From Paenarthrobacter histidinolovorans (GTDB taxonomy: Bacteria > Actinomycetota > Actinomycetes > Actinomycetales > Micrococcaceae), in the NCBI RefSeq assembly GCF_014647595.1, contig NZ_BMPM01000007.1, positions 153,130 to 217,129 on the forward strand: a stretch of DNA of 64,000 nt, written 5' to 3'. This document shows, one piece after another, positions 1 to 8,870 of this stretch. The notes beneath the pieces were generated by a model that made no database searches, had not been told where the DNA came from, and worked only from the letters and a program-made list of their open reading frames with translations. The translations under genes were made by a program, and so were the position numbers. Numbering within the stretch: position 1 is the first letter of the stretch; each line of letters begins with the position of its first letter.

Positions 1-97
1 GGCGTTTGTTTCCCTGGTGTTGATTGCCATTCCACTGTTCATCTACCTGCGCGCCGTCAAGCTGGACGACGCTGAGACGCCGGGAGGCAAGAAGTGA
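1..97 (+). CDS. Sugar ABC transporter permease, C-terminal end (partial)
   Basis: The window opens inside a reading frame (codons from base 2) that ends at the TGA at 95-97. The 31 visible residues are a hydrophobic segment ending in an aliphatic/aromatic run, then a short polar tail with several Asp, Glu and Lys. This is the usual end of a MalF/UgpA-type sugar permease: a last membrane helix and a cytoplasmic tail. The stop overlaps the GTG start of the next permease by four bases (GTGA), so the two are translationally coupled subunits of one importer. The assignment rests on context plus the single helix seen. Confidence 0.6.
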   Translation, partial: AFVSLVLIAIPLFIYLRAVKLDDAETPGGKK

Positions 98-1029
98 GCG
101 CATCAACCACCTCCGTCCGCGGCACGGCCCGCAGCGGTTCTGGCGGGACCACGTTCAGGCCTGGTTCCAGGCGGCAGCACGAAGTGACCCGGCTCCTGCC
201 CGGCCCCATGCTGGCGATCATCCTGACAGTCCTGAGCGCAATCGTCCTGATCCCCGTGGCGTACATCTTCCTGGCCTCGGTCAACTCTGACATCGGTGTG
301 GCCAACGGCGAGTTCTGGCCCTCCACGTTCTCCTTGGAGAACTACACCAAGATCTGGTCCAGCGTCGGTCTGGCGAAAGGCCTTGGCAACAGTGTCCTGG
401 TAGCGGGGGCCACCGCGGTGGTTTCAGCGGCGATGTCCGTCTCCATTGCCTACGTCCTTGTCCGCTACCAGTTCCGCGGTCGGCTCTCCATCCTCCGCGG
501 CCTCCTTGCACTGCAGTCGGTCCCGGGAACCCTGATGGTCCTTCCTGTCTTCGTGCTCTTCTCCTCGGCGGCCAGCTACCTCGGCGTCCAGGTGATCGGC
601 ACGCAGTGGGGACTGTTCATCACCTACCTGACGTTCGCGATGCCGTTCTCCACCTGGGTGATGGTCACCTATCTGCGCGGCCTTCCGCGCGAACTGGAAG
701 AGGCTGCAAGGATCGACGGCGCCAGCAACCTGGGCGTCCTGGTCCGGATCATCCTGCCGCTCAGCTGGCCCGGAATCGTGGTCTCGGGAATCTTTGCTTT
801 CCTGCTCGGCTGGAACGATGTCCTCTTTGCCTCGGTGATGACCAGGCCCGACAGCCAGACGGCAGCAGTGGCACTCCAGGTGTTCGGAGCCTCGCAGGAA
901 GGCGGAGCCATTCCCCTGTACGGGCAAATGATGGCGGCCTCGCTCGTGTGCGCGGCACCCGTCGTGATTCTCTACCTGATTTTCCAACGTTACCTAGTGG
1001 GCGGCCTGACCGCCGGAGGAGTTAAGTAG
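94..1029 (+). CDS. Carbohydrate ABC transporter permease (MalG/UgpE type)
   Basis: This 311-residue membrane protein is the second permease of a carbohydrate importer (CUT1 type). About six hydrophobic helices are visible, starting near residue 38. The cytoplasmic EAA loop that docks the ATPase is clear at about residues 202-228, with EEAARIDGAS followed by a G and a conserved LPLSWPG. The GTG start is chosen because it overlaps the upstream stop. The N-terminal 30 residues are Ser/Gly/Arg-rich and cytoplasmic. It lies directly upstream of sugar-acid catabolic genes, so a uronate, oligouronide or related sugar acid is the likely substrate. The ATPase and binding protein must lie elsewhere or upstream of the window. 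Confidence 0.9.
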   Translation: MSASTTSVRGTARSGSGGTTFRPGSRRQHEVTRLLPGPMLAIILTVLSAIVLIPVAYIFLASVNSDIGVANGEFWPSTFSLENYTKIWSSVGLAKGLGNSVLVAGATAVVSAAMSVSIAYVLVRYQFRGRLSILRGLLALQSVPGTLMVLPVFVLFSSAASYLGVQVIGTQWGLFITYLTFAMPFSTWVMVTYLRGLPRELEEAARIDGASNLGVLVRIILPLSWPGIVVSGIFAFLLGWNDVLFASVMTRPDSQTAAVALQVFGASQEGGAIPLYGQMMAASLVCAAPVVILYLIFQRYLVGGLTAGGVK

Positions 1030-1031
1030 CA

Positions 1032-1880
1032 ATGACCGGTCCAGCAACAGTCCAGTGGACGCTTTCGGGCTTCGGAGACGAGATCGACGACGACCCGGTC
1101 CTGCAGATCGCAGTCCTTCAGGCTTTGGGGGCGAACCACATTGAAGTCCGCAGCGCATGGGGGACCAACATCGTGGATCTCGGTCCTGAACAGTTGGCGG
1201 AACTCAAGAAGCTCCTGGACGCAGCGGGCATGGGTGTTTCCGCCATCGCTTCCCCCATCGGCAAGGTGGATGTCACGCTTCCGGTGGAGCACGAGGTCGA
1301 ACGCCTCCGCCGGGCAGCGAACGCCGCCCAGGTTCTTGGCTCCCGCTACATCCGGATCTTCTCCTTCTATTACGGAGAAGGCGTGGACGTGCACAGCATC
1401 CGGGACGACGTCATCGAGCGGATGCGGGCCTTGGCCGACGTCGCCGAAGAGTCCGGTGTGGTCCTCCTCCACGAGAATGAGAAAGATATCTTCGGAGACA
1501 CCCCTGAACGGGTGCTCGACATCATCGAGTCCGTGAATTCACCGGCCCTGAAAGTCGCGTGGGATCCGGCCAACTTCGTCCAGGTGGGCGTGAAGCCGTT
1601 CGACGAAGGCTACGCCAAGCTCCGTCCCCACCTCGAGTACCTGCAGGTCAAGGACGCACGGTTCGCGGACGGCGTCGTGGTTCCTGCCGGTGAGGGCGAC
1701 GGCGATCTGCTCCGCACCGTGGAGGCGTTGAAAGCCGACGGCTTCGTTGGATTCGCGAGTCTCGAACCACACTTGGCCGGAGCCCACGGCCTGGGCGGCT
1801 TCTCCGGGCCGACCGCTTTCGGGATGGCAGCCCGGGCCTTTGCCAAAGTCGTTAACGAAGCAGGAGTGGAAACCAAGTGA
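1032..1880 (+). CDS. Sugar phosphate isomerase/epimerase (xylose isomerase-like TIM barrel)
   Basis: The product is 282 residues, typical of the AP-endonuclease-2/IolE-like TIM-barrel family. Family hallmarks include LLHENEKDIFGDT with a Glu near the barrel centre, KVAWDPANFVQVG (the DPxN metal-site strand), YLQVKDA with a Lys-Asp pair, and a late SLEPHL with a Glu. Such enzymes isomerise or epimerise keto-sugars or inositol derivatives with a divalent metal. It starts two bases after the permease stop, and its own stop overlaps the next start (GTGA), so it is inside the operon. The exact substrate cannot be read from sequence. A second, distant member of the same fold lies two genes downstream. 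Confidence 0.85.
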   Translation: MTGPATVQWTLSGFGDEIDDDPVLQIAVLQALGANHIEVRSAWGTNIVDLGPEQLAELKKLLDAAGMGVSAIASPIGKVDVTLPVEHEVERLRRAANAAQVLGSRYIRIFSFYYGEGVDVHSIRDDVIERMRALADVAEESGVVLLHENEKDIFGDTPERVLDIIESVNSPALKVAWDPANFVQVGVKPFDEGYAKLRPHLEYLQVKDARFADGVVVPAGEGDGDLLRTVEALKADGFVGFASLEPHLAGAHGLGGFSGPTAFGMAARAFAKVVNEAGVETK

Positions 1881-3073
1881 GCACCGAAACGTCCAACCCC
1901 ATCCTCAACGTCGCCATTGCCGGTTGCGGCACCATCGGGCGCACGCACGCCGCATCGGTTGCCGAGATTGCTGATTTGCAGGTCACGGCCCTGGTGGACG
2001 AGATCGCCGAAGCCGCAGACGCGTTGGCCCAGCACATCGAAGACCAAGGCGCGGCCCGGCCGGCCACGTTCCGGAGCGTGGACGAAGCGTTCGCAGGTGC
2101 CGACGTCGATCTTGTCATCATCGCCACGCCCAGCGGACTGCACATCGAGCAGGCCTTGGAAGTACTCAACGCCGGCAAGCATGTGGTGATCGAAAAGCCA
2201 CTGGACGTGAACCTCAACCGCGCTGACGACATCCTTGCCGCAGCGAAAGCAGCAGAAGAGAAAGGACTGGTGGCAAGCGTCATCAGCCAGCACCGCTTCG
2301 ATCCGGCGAGCATCGTGGTGGACGAAGCCCGCCGGGCGGGACGCTTCGGCCGCCTGACGTCGGCCATCGCTTCCGTGAGCTGGTACCGCAGCCAGGGCTA
2401 TTACGACTCCGGCGCGTGGCGGGGCACCTGGGCCATGGACGGCGGCGGAGCGGTCATGAACCAGGGCGTCCACACGGTGGATCTGCTGCTGTGGTTCCTG
2501 GGTACCCCTGTTGAAATCAGCGCCAAAACGGCTCTTCTGGCGCACACCGGTGTTGAAGTTGAGGACACCGCAGTGGCCACCGTGACGTTCGAATCCGGCG
2601 CCCTGGCAGTACTCCACGCCACCACCGCCGCCTACCCGGGGCTGAGCGTCCGGCTGCAGGTTATGGGCAGCATGGGATCAGCCGTGATCGACAGCGACAA
2701 CCTCCAGTTCTTCCACGCAGCCGCCACTGAGGAAGAGACACAGAGCGGACCCATGGGGATGCCCGGCGCCAGCAACCAGGCCGAGACAGAACTCGCCAGG
2801 TTCGCGGACCCGGCGCCGCAATCAAAGCTGGACCCCACCCTTTATCCCGCCGGCCACATCCGCCAATACCGGGACGTAGTGGATGCCATCCGGAACGGGC
2901 GGCCCGCAGGGGTCACCATCGAGGACGCTGTGCGGGCACTGGCCACCGTGCGGGCACTGTACGTTTCGGCCACACTGGGCCGCCCCGTGCTCATTGCTGA
3001 TGTGGTTGCCGGCAAGTACAACGACGTTGAAGTGCGCACCGGCAACGGCCACTTCGAGGAGGTTTCCGCATGA
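1877..3073 (+). CDS. Gfo/Idh/MocA family NAD(P)-dependent dehydrogenase
   Basis: The protein has 398 residues. The N-terminal Rossmann fold is shown by AGCGTIGRTHA near residue 14, the conserved EKP motif (VVIEKPLDVN) near residue 110, and the substrate-domain Gly/His region GGGAVMNQGVHTVDLLLWFLG. These enzymes oxidise or reduce a hydroxyl of sugars, inositols or sugar acids. The GTG start overlaps the preceding TGA, and the TGA overlaps the next ATG (ATGA), so it is tightly coupled on both sides to the two TIM-barrel genes. A dehydrogenase between two isomerases suggests an oxidise-isomerise-reduce route feeding the uronate pathway. That role is inference. Confidence 0.9.
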   Translation: MSTETSNPILNVAIAGCGTIGRTHAASVAEIADLQVTALVDEIAEAADALAQHIEDQGAARPATFRSVDEAFAGADVDLVIIATPSGLHIEQALEVLNAGKHVVIEKPLDVNLNRADDILAAAKAAEEKGLVASVISQHRFDPASIVVDEARRAGRFGRLTSAIASVSWYRSQGYYDSGAWRGTWAMDGGGAVMNQGVHTVDLLLWFLGTPVEISAKTALLAHTGVEVEDTAVATVTFESGALAVLHATTAAYPGLSVRLQVMGSMGSAVIDSDNLQFFHAAATEEETQSGPMGMPGASNQAETELARFADPAPQSKLDPTLYPAGHIRQYRDVVDAIRNGRPAGVTIEDAVRALATVRALYVSATLGRPVLIADVVAGKYNDVEVRTGNGHFEEVSA

Positions 3074-4002
3074 AATTCTCGGTCTTCACGGCCTCCACAC
3101 CGGAATGGACGCCGCAGGAAGCCGCCACGGAGCTGGCGGCCCAGGGGTGGCACGGCATCGAATGGCGGGTCACGGACCAGGCTGAATCGCCGGAACCGGG
3201 CTTCTGGGCAGGGAATAAGGCCACCTGGCCCATGAGCGGTCTCGAGGAATCACTGCCTGGGATTACCCGGATCACAGCGGATGCCGGCCTGGAATACTCA
3301 GGCCTGGGCGGCTACGCCCGTTGTGACAACCACGACGGCGTGGAGCGCGTTCTCGCCGCCACGGCCGCCTTGGGTGCGCGGCAGGTCAGGGTCAACGTCC
3401 TGCCGCTGGGCAATTCCACCATGGGAGGCGGCGAGCCCAGCGGATTGTCCTACCCGGAAGTGTTCGCGGCTACCCGGGAACACTACGAGTGGGTGGCCGC
3501 ACGCGCTGCCCACCATGGCGTCAAGGCACTTGTGGAGTTGCACCACGGGACAGTGACCGCGTCCGCCTCGTCCGCCCGCCGGCTCCTGGAAGGCCTGGAT
3601 CCCCAGCATGTGGGCGTCATCCACGACCTCGGCAACCTGCTGATTGAAGGCTGGGAATCGCCGTTGCCCGCCCTGGAGTTGCTGGGCCCGTACCTGTCAC
3701 ACATCCATGTGAAGAATGCCCGCTGGGTCCGCACGGACGAGCGTGACGAGTCCGGAGCCGCTGTGTGGGTGAACCAGTGGGCCCCGCTTGCCGAAGGGCA
3801 GGGGAGTGTCCTGGCGTACTTCAAAGCCTTGGCCAAGGTCGGTTATGACGACTGGGTGACGGTGGAGGACTTCTCCACGGACCTTCCCCTTGCCGAGCGC
3901 ACCGCCGGAAATCTCCAGTACCTGCGCCGGGTAGCAGAGCTGGCCGGACTGTCAGTTCCTGCCAGTGCCGATCTCTCCGCCGGTTCCATCCCGAAAGGCT
4001 GA
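3070..4002 (+). CDS. Sugar phosphate isomerase/epimerase (second TIM-barrel enzyme)
   Basis: This 310-residue xylose-isomerase-like barrel shows VELHHGTVTASASSARRLL (metal-binding Glu), HVGVIHDLGNLLIEGWE (the D-x-GN strand), LSHIHVKNARW (His and Lys) and a late VTVEDFST (Glu). It is only distantly similar to the gene at 1032, so it is a separate specialised enzyme rather than a recent duplicate. The ATG start overlaps the dehydrogenase stop (ATGA) and the stop lies two bases before uxaC. Pairing with a Gfo/Idh dehydrogenase is a frequent arrangement in inositol and rare-sugar catabolism; the substrate is not determinable here. Confidence 0.85.
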   Translation: MKFSVFTASTPEWTPQEAATELAAQGWHGIEWRVTDQAESPEPGFWAGNKATWPMSGLEESLPGITRITADAGLEYSGLGGYARCDNHDGVERVLAATAALGARQVRVNVLPLGNSTMGGGEPSGLSYPEVFAATREHYEWVAARAAHHGVKALVELHHGTVTASASSARRLLEGLDPQHVGVIHDLGNLLIEGWESPLPALELLGPYLSHIHVKNARWVRTDERDESGAAVWVNQWAPLAEGQGSVLAYFKALAKVGYDDWVTVEDFSTDLPLAERTAGNLQYLRRVAELAGLSVPASADLSAGSIPKG

Positions 4003-4004
4003 CC

Positions 4005-5399
4005 ATGTCCCATTCCCTTGCCACCCACCCCGACCGCCTCCTTCCAGCGGACCCGGGGACGCGCAGCATCGCGCGTTCCTTGTTGGAGCGTGTCCAGGAC
4101 CTGCCCATCATTTCCCCGCATGGGCACGTGGACGCGGCAGTGATCGAACAGAACACGCCCTTCCCGGATCCCGCGGCCTTGCTGGTCACCCCGGACCACT
4201 ACGTCACGCGGCTGATCCATGCATCCGGCGTTCCGCTGGCGCAGCTCCAACCCGGGGCCGGGGCCCGCAACATCTGGCGATCCTTCTGCGAGGCGTGGCC
4301 CTTGTTCGATGGCACCGCCTCCGGCTACTGGCTGCGGACCCAGTTCGAGTCGGTCTTCGGGTGGCAGGGTGAATTGTCTGCAGAGACCGCGGAGGCAAGC
4401 TTCGATGCCATTTCGGCCAAGCTCGCGGAGCCCGGGTTCCGCCCTCGTGAGCTCTTCAAGGACTTCAACATCGAGGTCCTCGCCACCACGGACGATCCCC
4501 TGGACAGCCTGGACAGCCACCGTGCGCTCGCCGCTGACCCGTCGTTCCACGGCCGCGTGGTGCCCACCTTCCGCCCGGACGCGTACATCAACATCGCGCA
4601 CCCGGCGTGGACGCCCAACGTGGAGCGTCTCATCGCGGAAGCGTCCGACGGCGGCAGTGGCTACCAGGGGTACCTCACCGCCCTTGCGAATCGCCGCCGG
4701 TATTTCGTGGACCACGGAGCAGTGTCAGCCGACCACGGCGTGAGGACCCCGGCAACCCTCAAACTGGACCAGGCCGAGGCGGAAGCGCTGTTCAACAAGG
4801 CGCGATCCGGCCAAGCCACGAGCCTGGACCGCGACGTGTTCGAAGCCCACATGATGTACCAGATGGCGCGGATGTCGGTGGAAGACGGCCTGGTGATGAC
4901 CATCCACCCAGGCTCCTTCCGCAACCACCACCAGCCCACCTTCGAAGCCTTCGGAGCAGACACCGGCCACGACATCCCCGTGGCCACCAACTACACCGAG
5001 GCTGTCCGGCCGTTGCTGCAGGACTTCGGGACCGCCAAGGACTTCCACCTGGTGCTGTTCACCCTCGATGAGACCGTCTTCTCCCGCGAACTCGCCCCAC
5101 TTGCAGGCTTTTACCCCTCGGTCTACATCGGCGCCCCGTGGTGGTTCCTGGATGCGCCCGATGCCATGCTCCGGTTCCGTTCGGCCGTCACGGAAACCGC
5201 CGGTTTTTCCAGGTCGTCAGGGTTCATCGATGACACCCGGGCCTTCTGCTCCATTCCCGCACGGCACGACGCCTCCCGCAGGATTGAAGCCTCGTTCCTT
5301 GCGCGGCTGGTTGCCGAGCACCGCATCAGCGAGGACCGCGCGCACGAGTTGATTGTCGACGTCGTCGATTCTTCCCCGCGAAGGGTCTTCAAACTGTGA
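4005..5399 (+). CDS. uxaC: Uronate isomerase (glucuronate/galacturonate isomerase)
   Basis: UxaC converts D-glucuronate to D-fructuronate and D-galacturonate to D-tagaturonate in the cytoplasm. The product is 464 residues, matching the amidohydrolase-fold family. The metal-binding HGH motif is visible in ISPHGHVD at residues 37-43. Other family blocks are LFKDFNIEVLATTDDPLD, MTIHPGSFRNHH, VTNYT-like VATNYTEAVRPLL, and the C-terminal GFIDDTRAFCSIPARHD. The ATG follows the upstream stop by two bases, and the TGA overlaps the GTG of the following dehydrogenase. It anchors the operon's assignment to uronate breakdown. Confidence 0.95.
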   Translation: MSHSLATHPDRLLPADPGTRSIARSLLERVQDLPIISPHGHVDAAVIEQNTPFPDPAALLVTPDHYVTRLIHASGVPLAQLQPGAGARNIWRSFCEAWPLFDGTASGYWLRTQFESVFGWQGELSAETAEASFDAISAKLAEPGFRPRELFKDFNIEVLATTDDPLDSLDSHRALAADPSFHGRVVPTFRPDAYINIAHPAWTPNVERLIAEASDGGSGYQGYLTALANRRRYFVDHGAVSADHGVRTPATLKLDQAEAEALFNKARSGQATSLDRDVFEAHMMYQMARMSVEDGLVMTIHPGSFRNHHQPTFEAFGADTGHDIPVATNYTEAVRPLLQDFGTAKDFHLVLFTLDETVFSRELAPLAGFYPSVYIGAPWWFLDAPDAMLRFRSAVTETAGFSRSSGFIDDTRAFCSIPARHDASRRIEASFLARLVAEHRISEDRAHELIVDVVDSSPRRVFKL

Positions 5400-6724
5400 G
5401 TGCCGGGCAGACGCCCCCGAGGCTGAGCCGGGCCACTGCGTTTCCGGGGCAGGCCACTCCGCCGGTCAGGATGGTGCACCTGGGCCTGGGCGCTTTTCAC
5501 CGTTCCCACCAGGCCTGGTACACCCAGCACGCCGGAGACGCTGCCGATTGGGGGATTGCGGCCTTCACGGGGCGCCGGCCTGACGCTGCGGAGATCCTGA
5601 CGGAGCAGGACGGCGTCTTCACTGTGGTGGAGCGGTCAGGCGTGGGCGACAGCTTCGAGCTCATCGGCAGCATTGTCGAAGCCGTGGATGGTTCCGACGT
5701 CCGGCGGTTGGCCGGGCTTGTGGCGGCCCCCAGTACGGTTGTTGTCACGCTGACCATCACAGAAGCGGCGTATGCGGCGGCCGGGGCGGGAACCCCGCTG
5801 GCACGCCTGGTCACGGCGCTCGCCGCCCGCAAGGACGCCGACGCCGGGCCGATCGCCGTGGTCAGTTGCGACAACCTTGCCGAAAACGGCCTGGTGGCCC
5901 GGAAGGCGGTGCAGGCCCTCGCGGAGGCGACTGACCCGGCCTTGGGCGAATGGATCAACGCCAACGTGAGCTTCGTGTCCACTTCCGTGGACCGGATCAC
6001 GCCGCGGACCACCCCTGAGGACCTTGTGGAAGTCGCCGAACAGTGCGGCTACCGGGATGAGGCTGCCGTGGTGGCTGAACCGTTCCACAACTGGATCCTC
6101 AGCGGTGACTTTCCCGGCGGGCGTCCCCGGTGGGAGGAGGCAGGCGCGATTTTCGTGGAGGACATCGAGCCCTATGAGAACCGCAAACTCTGGCTCCTCA
6201 ACGGGGCGCACTCCATCCTTGCCTACGCCGGCCTGGTCCGGGGCCACGCGACCGTGGCGGAAGCGTTGTCCGACGACGTCTGCAGGTCCGCCGTGGAGGA
6301 GTTTTGGGACGAAGCCTCCCGCCATCTGCCAGATGAAGGGCTGGATATTCCCGGCTACCGGAAAGCCCTGCTTGATCGGTTCGGCAACTCACGGATCGCC
6401 CACCATTTGACGCAAATTGCCATGGATGGAACAACCAAGTTGCGGATGCGCGCCCTGCCTGTCCTGGCCGCTGAACGTGCCCTTGGCCGTTCCGGAGACG
6501 GCGCCGCGCGCATGATCGCGGCATGGATCGCGTACTTGTCCGCCACGGAAGACTTCCAGGATCCCCTGGCAGATGACATCAGAACCGCAAAAACGCTCGA
6601 CGGCGAGCAGCGCACCGCTGCGCTGCTGGGGCTCATCAGCCCCGGGCTGGCCGAGGACAGTGCCTTGGTTTCCCATATTCACCGGCAGCAAGACGCCATT
6701 GCCGCTCCCCGCACCCACGCATAG
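5396..6724 (+). CDS. Mannitol dehydrogenase-family oxidoreductase (fructuronate/tagaturonate reductase-like)
   Basis: A 442-residue polyol-specific long-chain dehydrogenase. Family blocks are [18 protein letters not shown] near residue 26 (nucleotide-binding loop), [21 protein letters not shown], and the catalytic-helix region [17 protein letters not shown] with the conserved Lys, Asn and His. In this family UxuB reduces D-fructuronate to D-mannonate. Position directly after uxaC and before a ManD-type dehydratase makes fructuronate reductase the best reading; mannitol or tagaturonate activity cannot be excluded. The GTG start overlaps the uxaC TGA. Confidence 0.88.
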   Translation: MSAGQTPPRLSRATAFPGQATPPVRMVHLGLGAFHRSHQAWYTQHAGDAADWGIAAFTGRRPDAAEILTEQDGVFTVVERSGVGDSFELIGSIVEAVDGSDVRRLAGLVAAPSTVVVTLTITEAAYAAAGAGTPLARLVTALAARKDADAGPIAVVSCDNLAENGLVARKAVQALAEATDPALGEWINANVSFVSTSVDRITPRTTPEDLVEVAEQCGYRDEAAVVAEPFHNWILSGDFPGGRPRWEEAGAIFVEDIEPYENRKLWLLNGAHSILAYAGLVRGHATVAEALSDDVCRSAVEEFWDEASRHLPDEGLDIPGYRKALLDRFGNSRIAHHLTQIAMDGTTKLRMRALPVLAAERALGRSGDGAARMIAAWIAYLSATEDFQDPLADDIRTAKTLDGEQRTAALLGLISPGLAEDSALVSHIHRQQDAIAAPRTHA

Positions 6725-6747
6725 ACCCTTGGAAGGATTGCCACACC

Positions 6748-7977
6748 ATGAAAATCATTGCTGCTGAAGTCTTTGTGACCAGCCCGTCCCGTAACTTTGT
6801 TACTTTGCGTATCACCACGGAGGACGGTGTGACGGGCATTGGTGACGCGACGCTCAACGGCCGTGAACTCGCCGTTGCCGCGTACCTGAAGGAGCACGTG
6901 GCGCAGTTGCTGATCGGTAAGGATCCGCACCGGATCGAGGACACCTGGCAGTTCCTGTACCGCAGCTCCTACTGGCGCCGTGGCCCCGTGACCATGGCGG
7001 CGATTGCCGCCGTCGACATGGCCTTGTGGGATATCAAGGGCAAGGTGGCCGGGCTGCCGGTCTATCAGTTGCTGGGCGGTGCTTCCCGCAATGGCCTGCG
7101 CGCCTACGGCCACGCCTCGGGTGCGGATATTCCGTCGTTGTTCGACTCTGTCCGGGAGCACTTGGAGTTGGGCTACAAGTCCATCCGCATCCAGACCGCG
7201 ATCCCCGGGATCAAGGCCGTGTACGGTGTGGCTGCCCAGGCACAGGCCTCGGGCGAGCGTTATGACTACGAACCCGCCGGCCGCGGTACCTTCCCGCTGG
7301 AGGAGGACTGGGACACCCGCGCCTACCTGCGCCACCTGCCCACTGTGTTTGAAGCAGTGCGCAACGAGTTCGGCCCCGAGATCCCGCTGCTGCACGATGG
7401 CCACCACCGCATGACCCCCATCCAGGCCGCCAAGCTCGGCAAAGCCCTGGAGCCCTATGACCTCTTCTGGTTGGAGGACTGCACCCCGGCCGAAAACCAG
7501 GAAGGCCTGCGCCTGGTCCGGCAGCACACCACCACCCCGCTGGCCATCGGTGAAATCTTCAACACGGTGTTCGACTTCCAGACCCTCATCAAAGAGCAAC
7601 TGATCGACTACGTCCGTGCGGCCTCCACCCACTTCGGTGGTATTTCACCGTTGAAGAAGGTCATGGACTTCGCCGCGCAGTACCAGATCAAGTCCGGTTT
7701 CCACGGCCCCACGGACATCTCCCCGGTAGGTTTTGCCGCCCAGCTGCACGTGGGCCTGGCCATCCACAACTACGGCATCCAGGAGTACATGCAGCACTCG
7801 GACAAGACCAACGAAGTCTTCCAGCAGTCCATGACCTTCAAGGACGGCTACCTGCACCCCGGCGAGAACCCCGGTATCGGCGTCGAATTCAACGAGGAAG
7901 CCGCTGCCGCATTCCCGTACCAGCAGGCCTACCTGCCCTACAACCGGCTCGTGGACGGCACTGTTCATGATTGGTAA
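6748..7977 (+). CDS. manD: D-mannonate dehydratase, ManD type (enolase superfamily)
   Basis: The 409-residue product belongs to the enolase superfamily and would dehydrate D-mannonate to 2-keto-3-deoxygluconate. The ManD-specific catalytic pair is visible with the known spacing: Arg147 in SIRIQT and Tyr159 in IKAVYG. Metal ligands Asp217, Glu243 and Glu269 are spaced 26 and 26, as in characterised ManD, and His219 sits two residues after Asp217. A ribosome site (GGAAGG) lies near 6729. Some close homologues (RspA types) have low activity or prefer gluconate, but the upstream uxaC and fructuronate-reductase genes favour mannonate. The last codons encode H-D-W before TAA, and this DNA is directly repeated at the next start. 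Confidence 0.9.
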   Translation: MKIIAAEVFVTSPSRNFVTLRITTEDGVTGIGDATLNGRELAVAAYLKEHVAQLLIGKDPHRIEDTWQFLYRSSYWRRGPVTMAAIAAVDMALWDIKGKVAGLPVYQLLGGASRNGLRAYGHASGADIPSLFDSVREHLELGYKSIRIQTAIPGIKAVYGVAAQAQASGERYDYEPAGRGTFPLEEDWDTRAYLRHLPTVFEAVRNEFGPEIPLLHDGHHRMTPIQAAKLGKALEPYDLFWLEDCTPAENQEGLRLVRQHTTTPLAIGEIFNTVFDFQTLIKEQLIDYVRAASTHFGGISPLKKVMDFAAQYQIKSGFHGPTDISPVGFAAQLHVGLAIHNYGIQEYMQHSDKTNEVFQQSMTFKDGYLHPGENPGIGVEFNEEAAAAFPYQQAYLPYNRLVDGTVHDW

Positions 7978-7984
7978 GGCGGTC

Positions 7985-8527
7985 ATGATTGGTAAAGAGG
8001 GTTCTGGTGCTCGCCACCACATCGTGGTGATGGGTGTTGCCGGCTGCGGCAAGAGCACGGTGGGTGCCGCCCTCGCCGAACGGCTCGGCGCTGGCTTTCT
8101 CGACGGCGATTCGCTGCACCCGCAGGCGAACATCGACAAGATGGCCTCGGGTACTCCGCTGAACGACGACGACCGCGCCCCATGGCTGGCCGAAATCGGA
8201 AGGCGGTTCCCGGCGTCGGACGCTTCCTTGGTGATCGCGTGCAGCGCGCTCAAGCGCTCCTACCGGGACATCATCCGCAGCGCCGACCCGTCCGTGGTGT
8301 TCGTACACCTGCAAGGGACGCGCGAACTGTTGGACGCCCGCATGAAGGCGCGGCCCGGACACTTCATGCCGGCGTCGTTGCTGGACTCCCAACTGGCCAC
8401 CCTGGAACCTTTGCAGGACGACGAAACCGGGGTGGTGGTGGATATCGCACAGCCCATCGAGGACATCGTGAATCATGTGGGGGCGGCCCTGACGGGACTC
8501 AAGGACGCAACGACGGAGCGCGTCTGA
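7985..8527 (+). CDS. gntK: Gluconokinase
   Basis: The kinase (180 residues from this start) phosphorylates D-gluconate to 6-phosphogluconate. The Walker A loop GVAGCGKST is near residue 17, followed by the GntK blocks FLDGDSLHP, NDDDRAPWL and CSALKRSYRD, and the late LQGTRELLDAR with MPASLLDSQLATLEPL. The ATG at 7985 is preferred because AAGG precedes it; an in-frame ATG at 7967 would add six residues and overlap manD. It is the last gene of the uronate operon. No 2-keto-3-deoxygluconate kinase or aldolase is seen in the window, so the ManD product must be processed by enzymes encoded elsewhere. Confidence 0.92.
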   Translation: MIGKEGSGARHHIVVMGVAGCGKSTVGAALAERLGAGFLDGDSLHPQANIDKMASGTPLNDDDRAPWLAEIGRRFPASDASLVIACSALKRSYRDIIRSADPSVVFVHLQGTRELLDARMKARPGHFMPASLLDSQLATLEPLQDDETGVVVDIAQPIEDIVNHVGAALTGLKDATTERV

Positions 8528-8567
8528 AGCGCTGTTGTTTGCGCCCGCCTCCATTGAGGTACTCCTC

Positions 8568-8606
8568 AAACCCGGTATCGCCCACAGGGCGGTGCCGGGT
8601 TTTGTC
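8568..8606 (+). terminator. Rho-independent terminator of the uronate operon
   Basis: A 16-base stem (8568-8583 with 8587-8602, two G-U pairs) closes a three-base loop, and the 3' arm runs into TTTT. It lies 41 bases after gntK in the sense direction. Confidence 0.85.
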
Positions 8607-8627
8607 GTCCGGGGAGCGGCGCGGGTC

Positions 8628-8644
8628 ATTGTGAACGCTAACAA
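8628..8644. promoter_or_regulatory. LacI-family operator, distal copy
   Basis: ATTGTGAACGCTAACAA, whose core GTGAACGCTAACA has the CG-centred shape bound by LacI-family sugar regulators. Its exact reverse complement recurs at 8720-8736. The likely ligand-responsive regulator is the LacI gene at 12959, which is the last gene of the operon. Confidence 0.65.
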
Positions 8645-8719
8645 CGTTGTAAATCAAGACTTTGGCAAGGGGTGGTTCACTGCAGCCATTTCGTGATCTG
8701 CAGCACTTGACCGCGAGTA

Positions 8720-8736
8720 TTGTTAGCGTTCACAAT
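8720..8736. promoter_or_regulatory. LacI-family operator, proximal copy
   Basis: TTGTTAGCGTTCACAAT, the perfect 17-base reverse complement of the site at 8628-8644. The two centres are 92 bases apart, a distance suited to DNA looping. It sits about 135 bases before the chvE start, where it could cover or flank the promoter. Confidence 0.65.
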
Positions 8737-8870
8737 GGCAGTCGCAATACCTTTTGAACGGCTTGTGCAGCCCCCAGCACGCAGGCCTCATCCAGCTTCA
8801 CCGTGCCGGACGCGCAGATGCTCCGGCTGCATCAGAGTTCGCGGCACTGCTGCCGCGGAAGGAGAGCAAC

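Larger units (their letters stand above)
8528..8870. other. Intergenic control region between gntK and chvE
   Basis: These 343 bases hold no credible gene. They contain the gntK terminator (8568-8606), two inverted LacI-type operator copies (8628-8644 and 8720-8736), and the chvE leader with AAGGAGA at 8859-8865. A possible -35-like TTGACC lies at 8707-8712, just before the second operator, but no convincing -10 was found. Confidence 0.7.
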
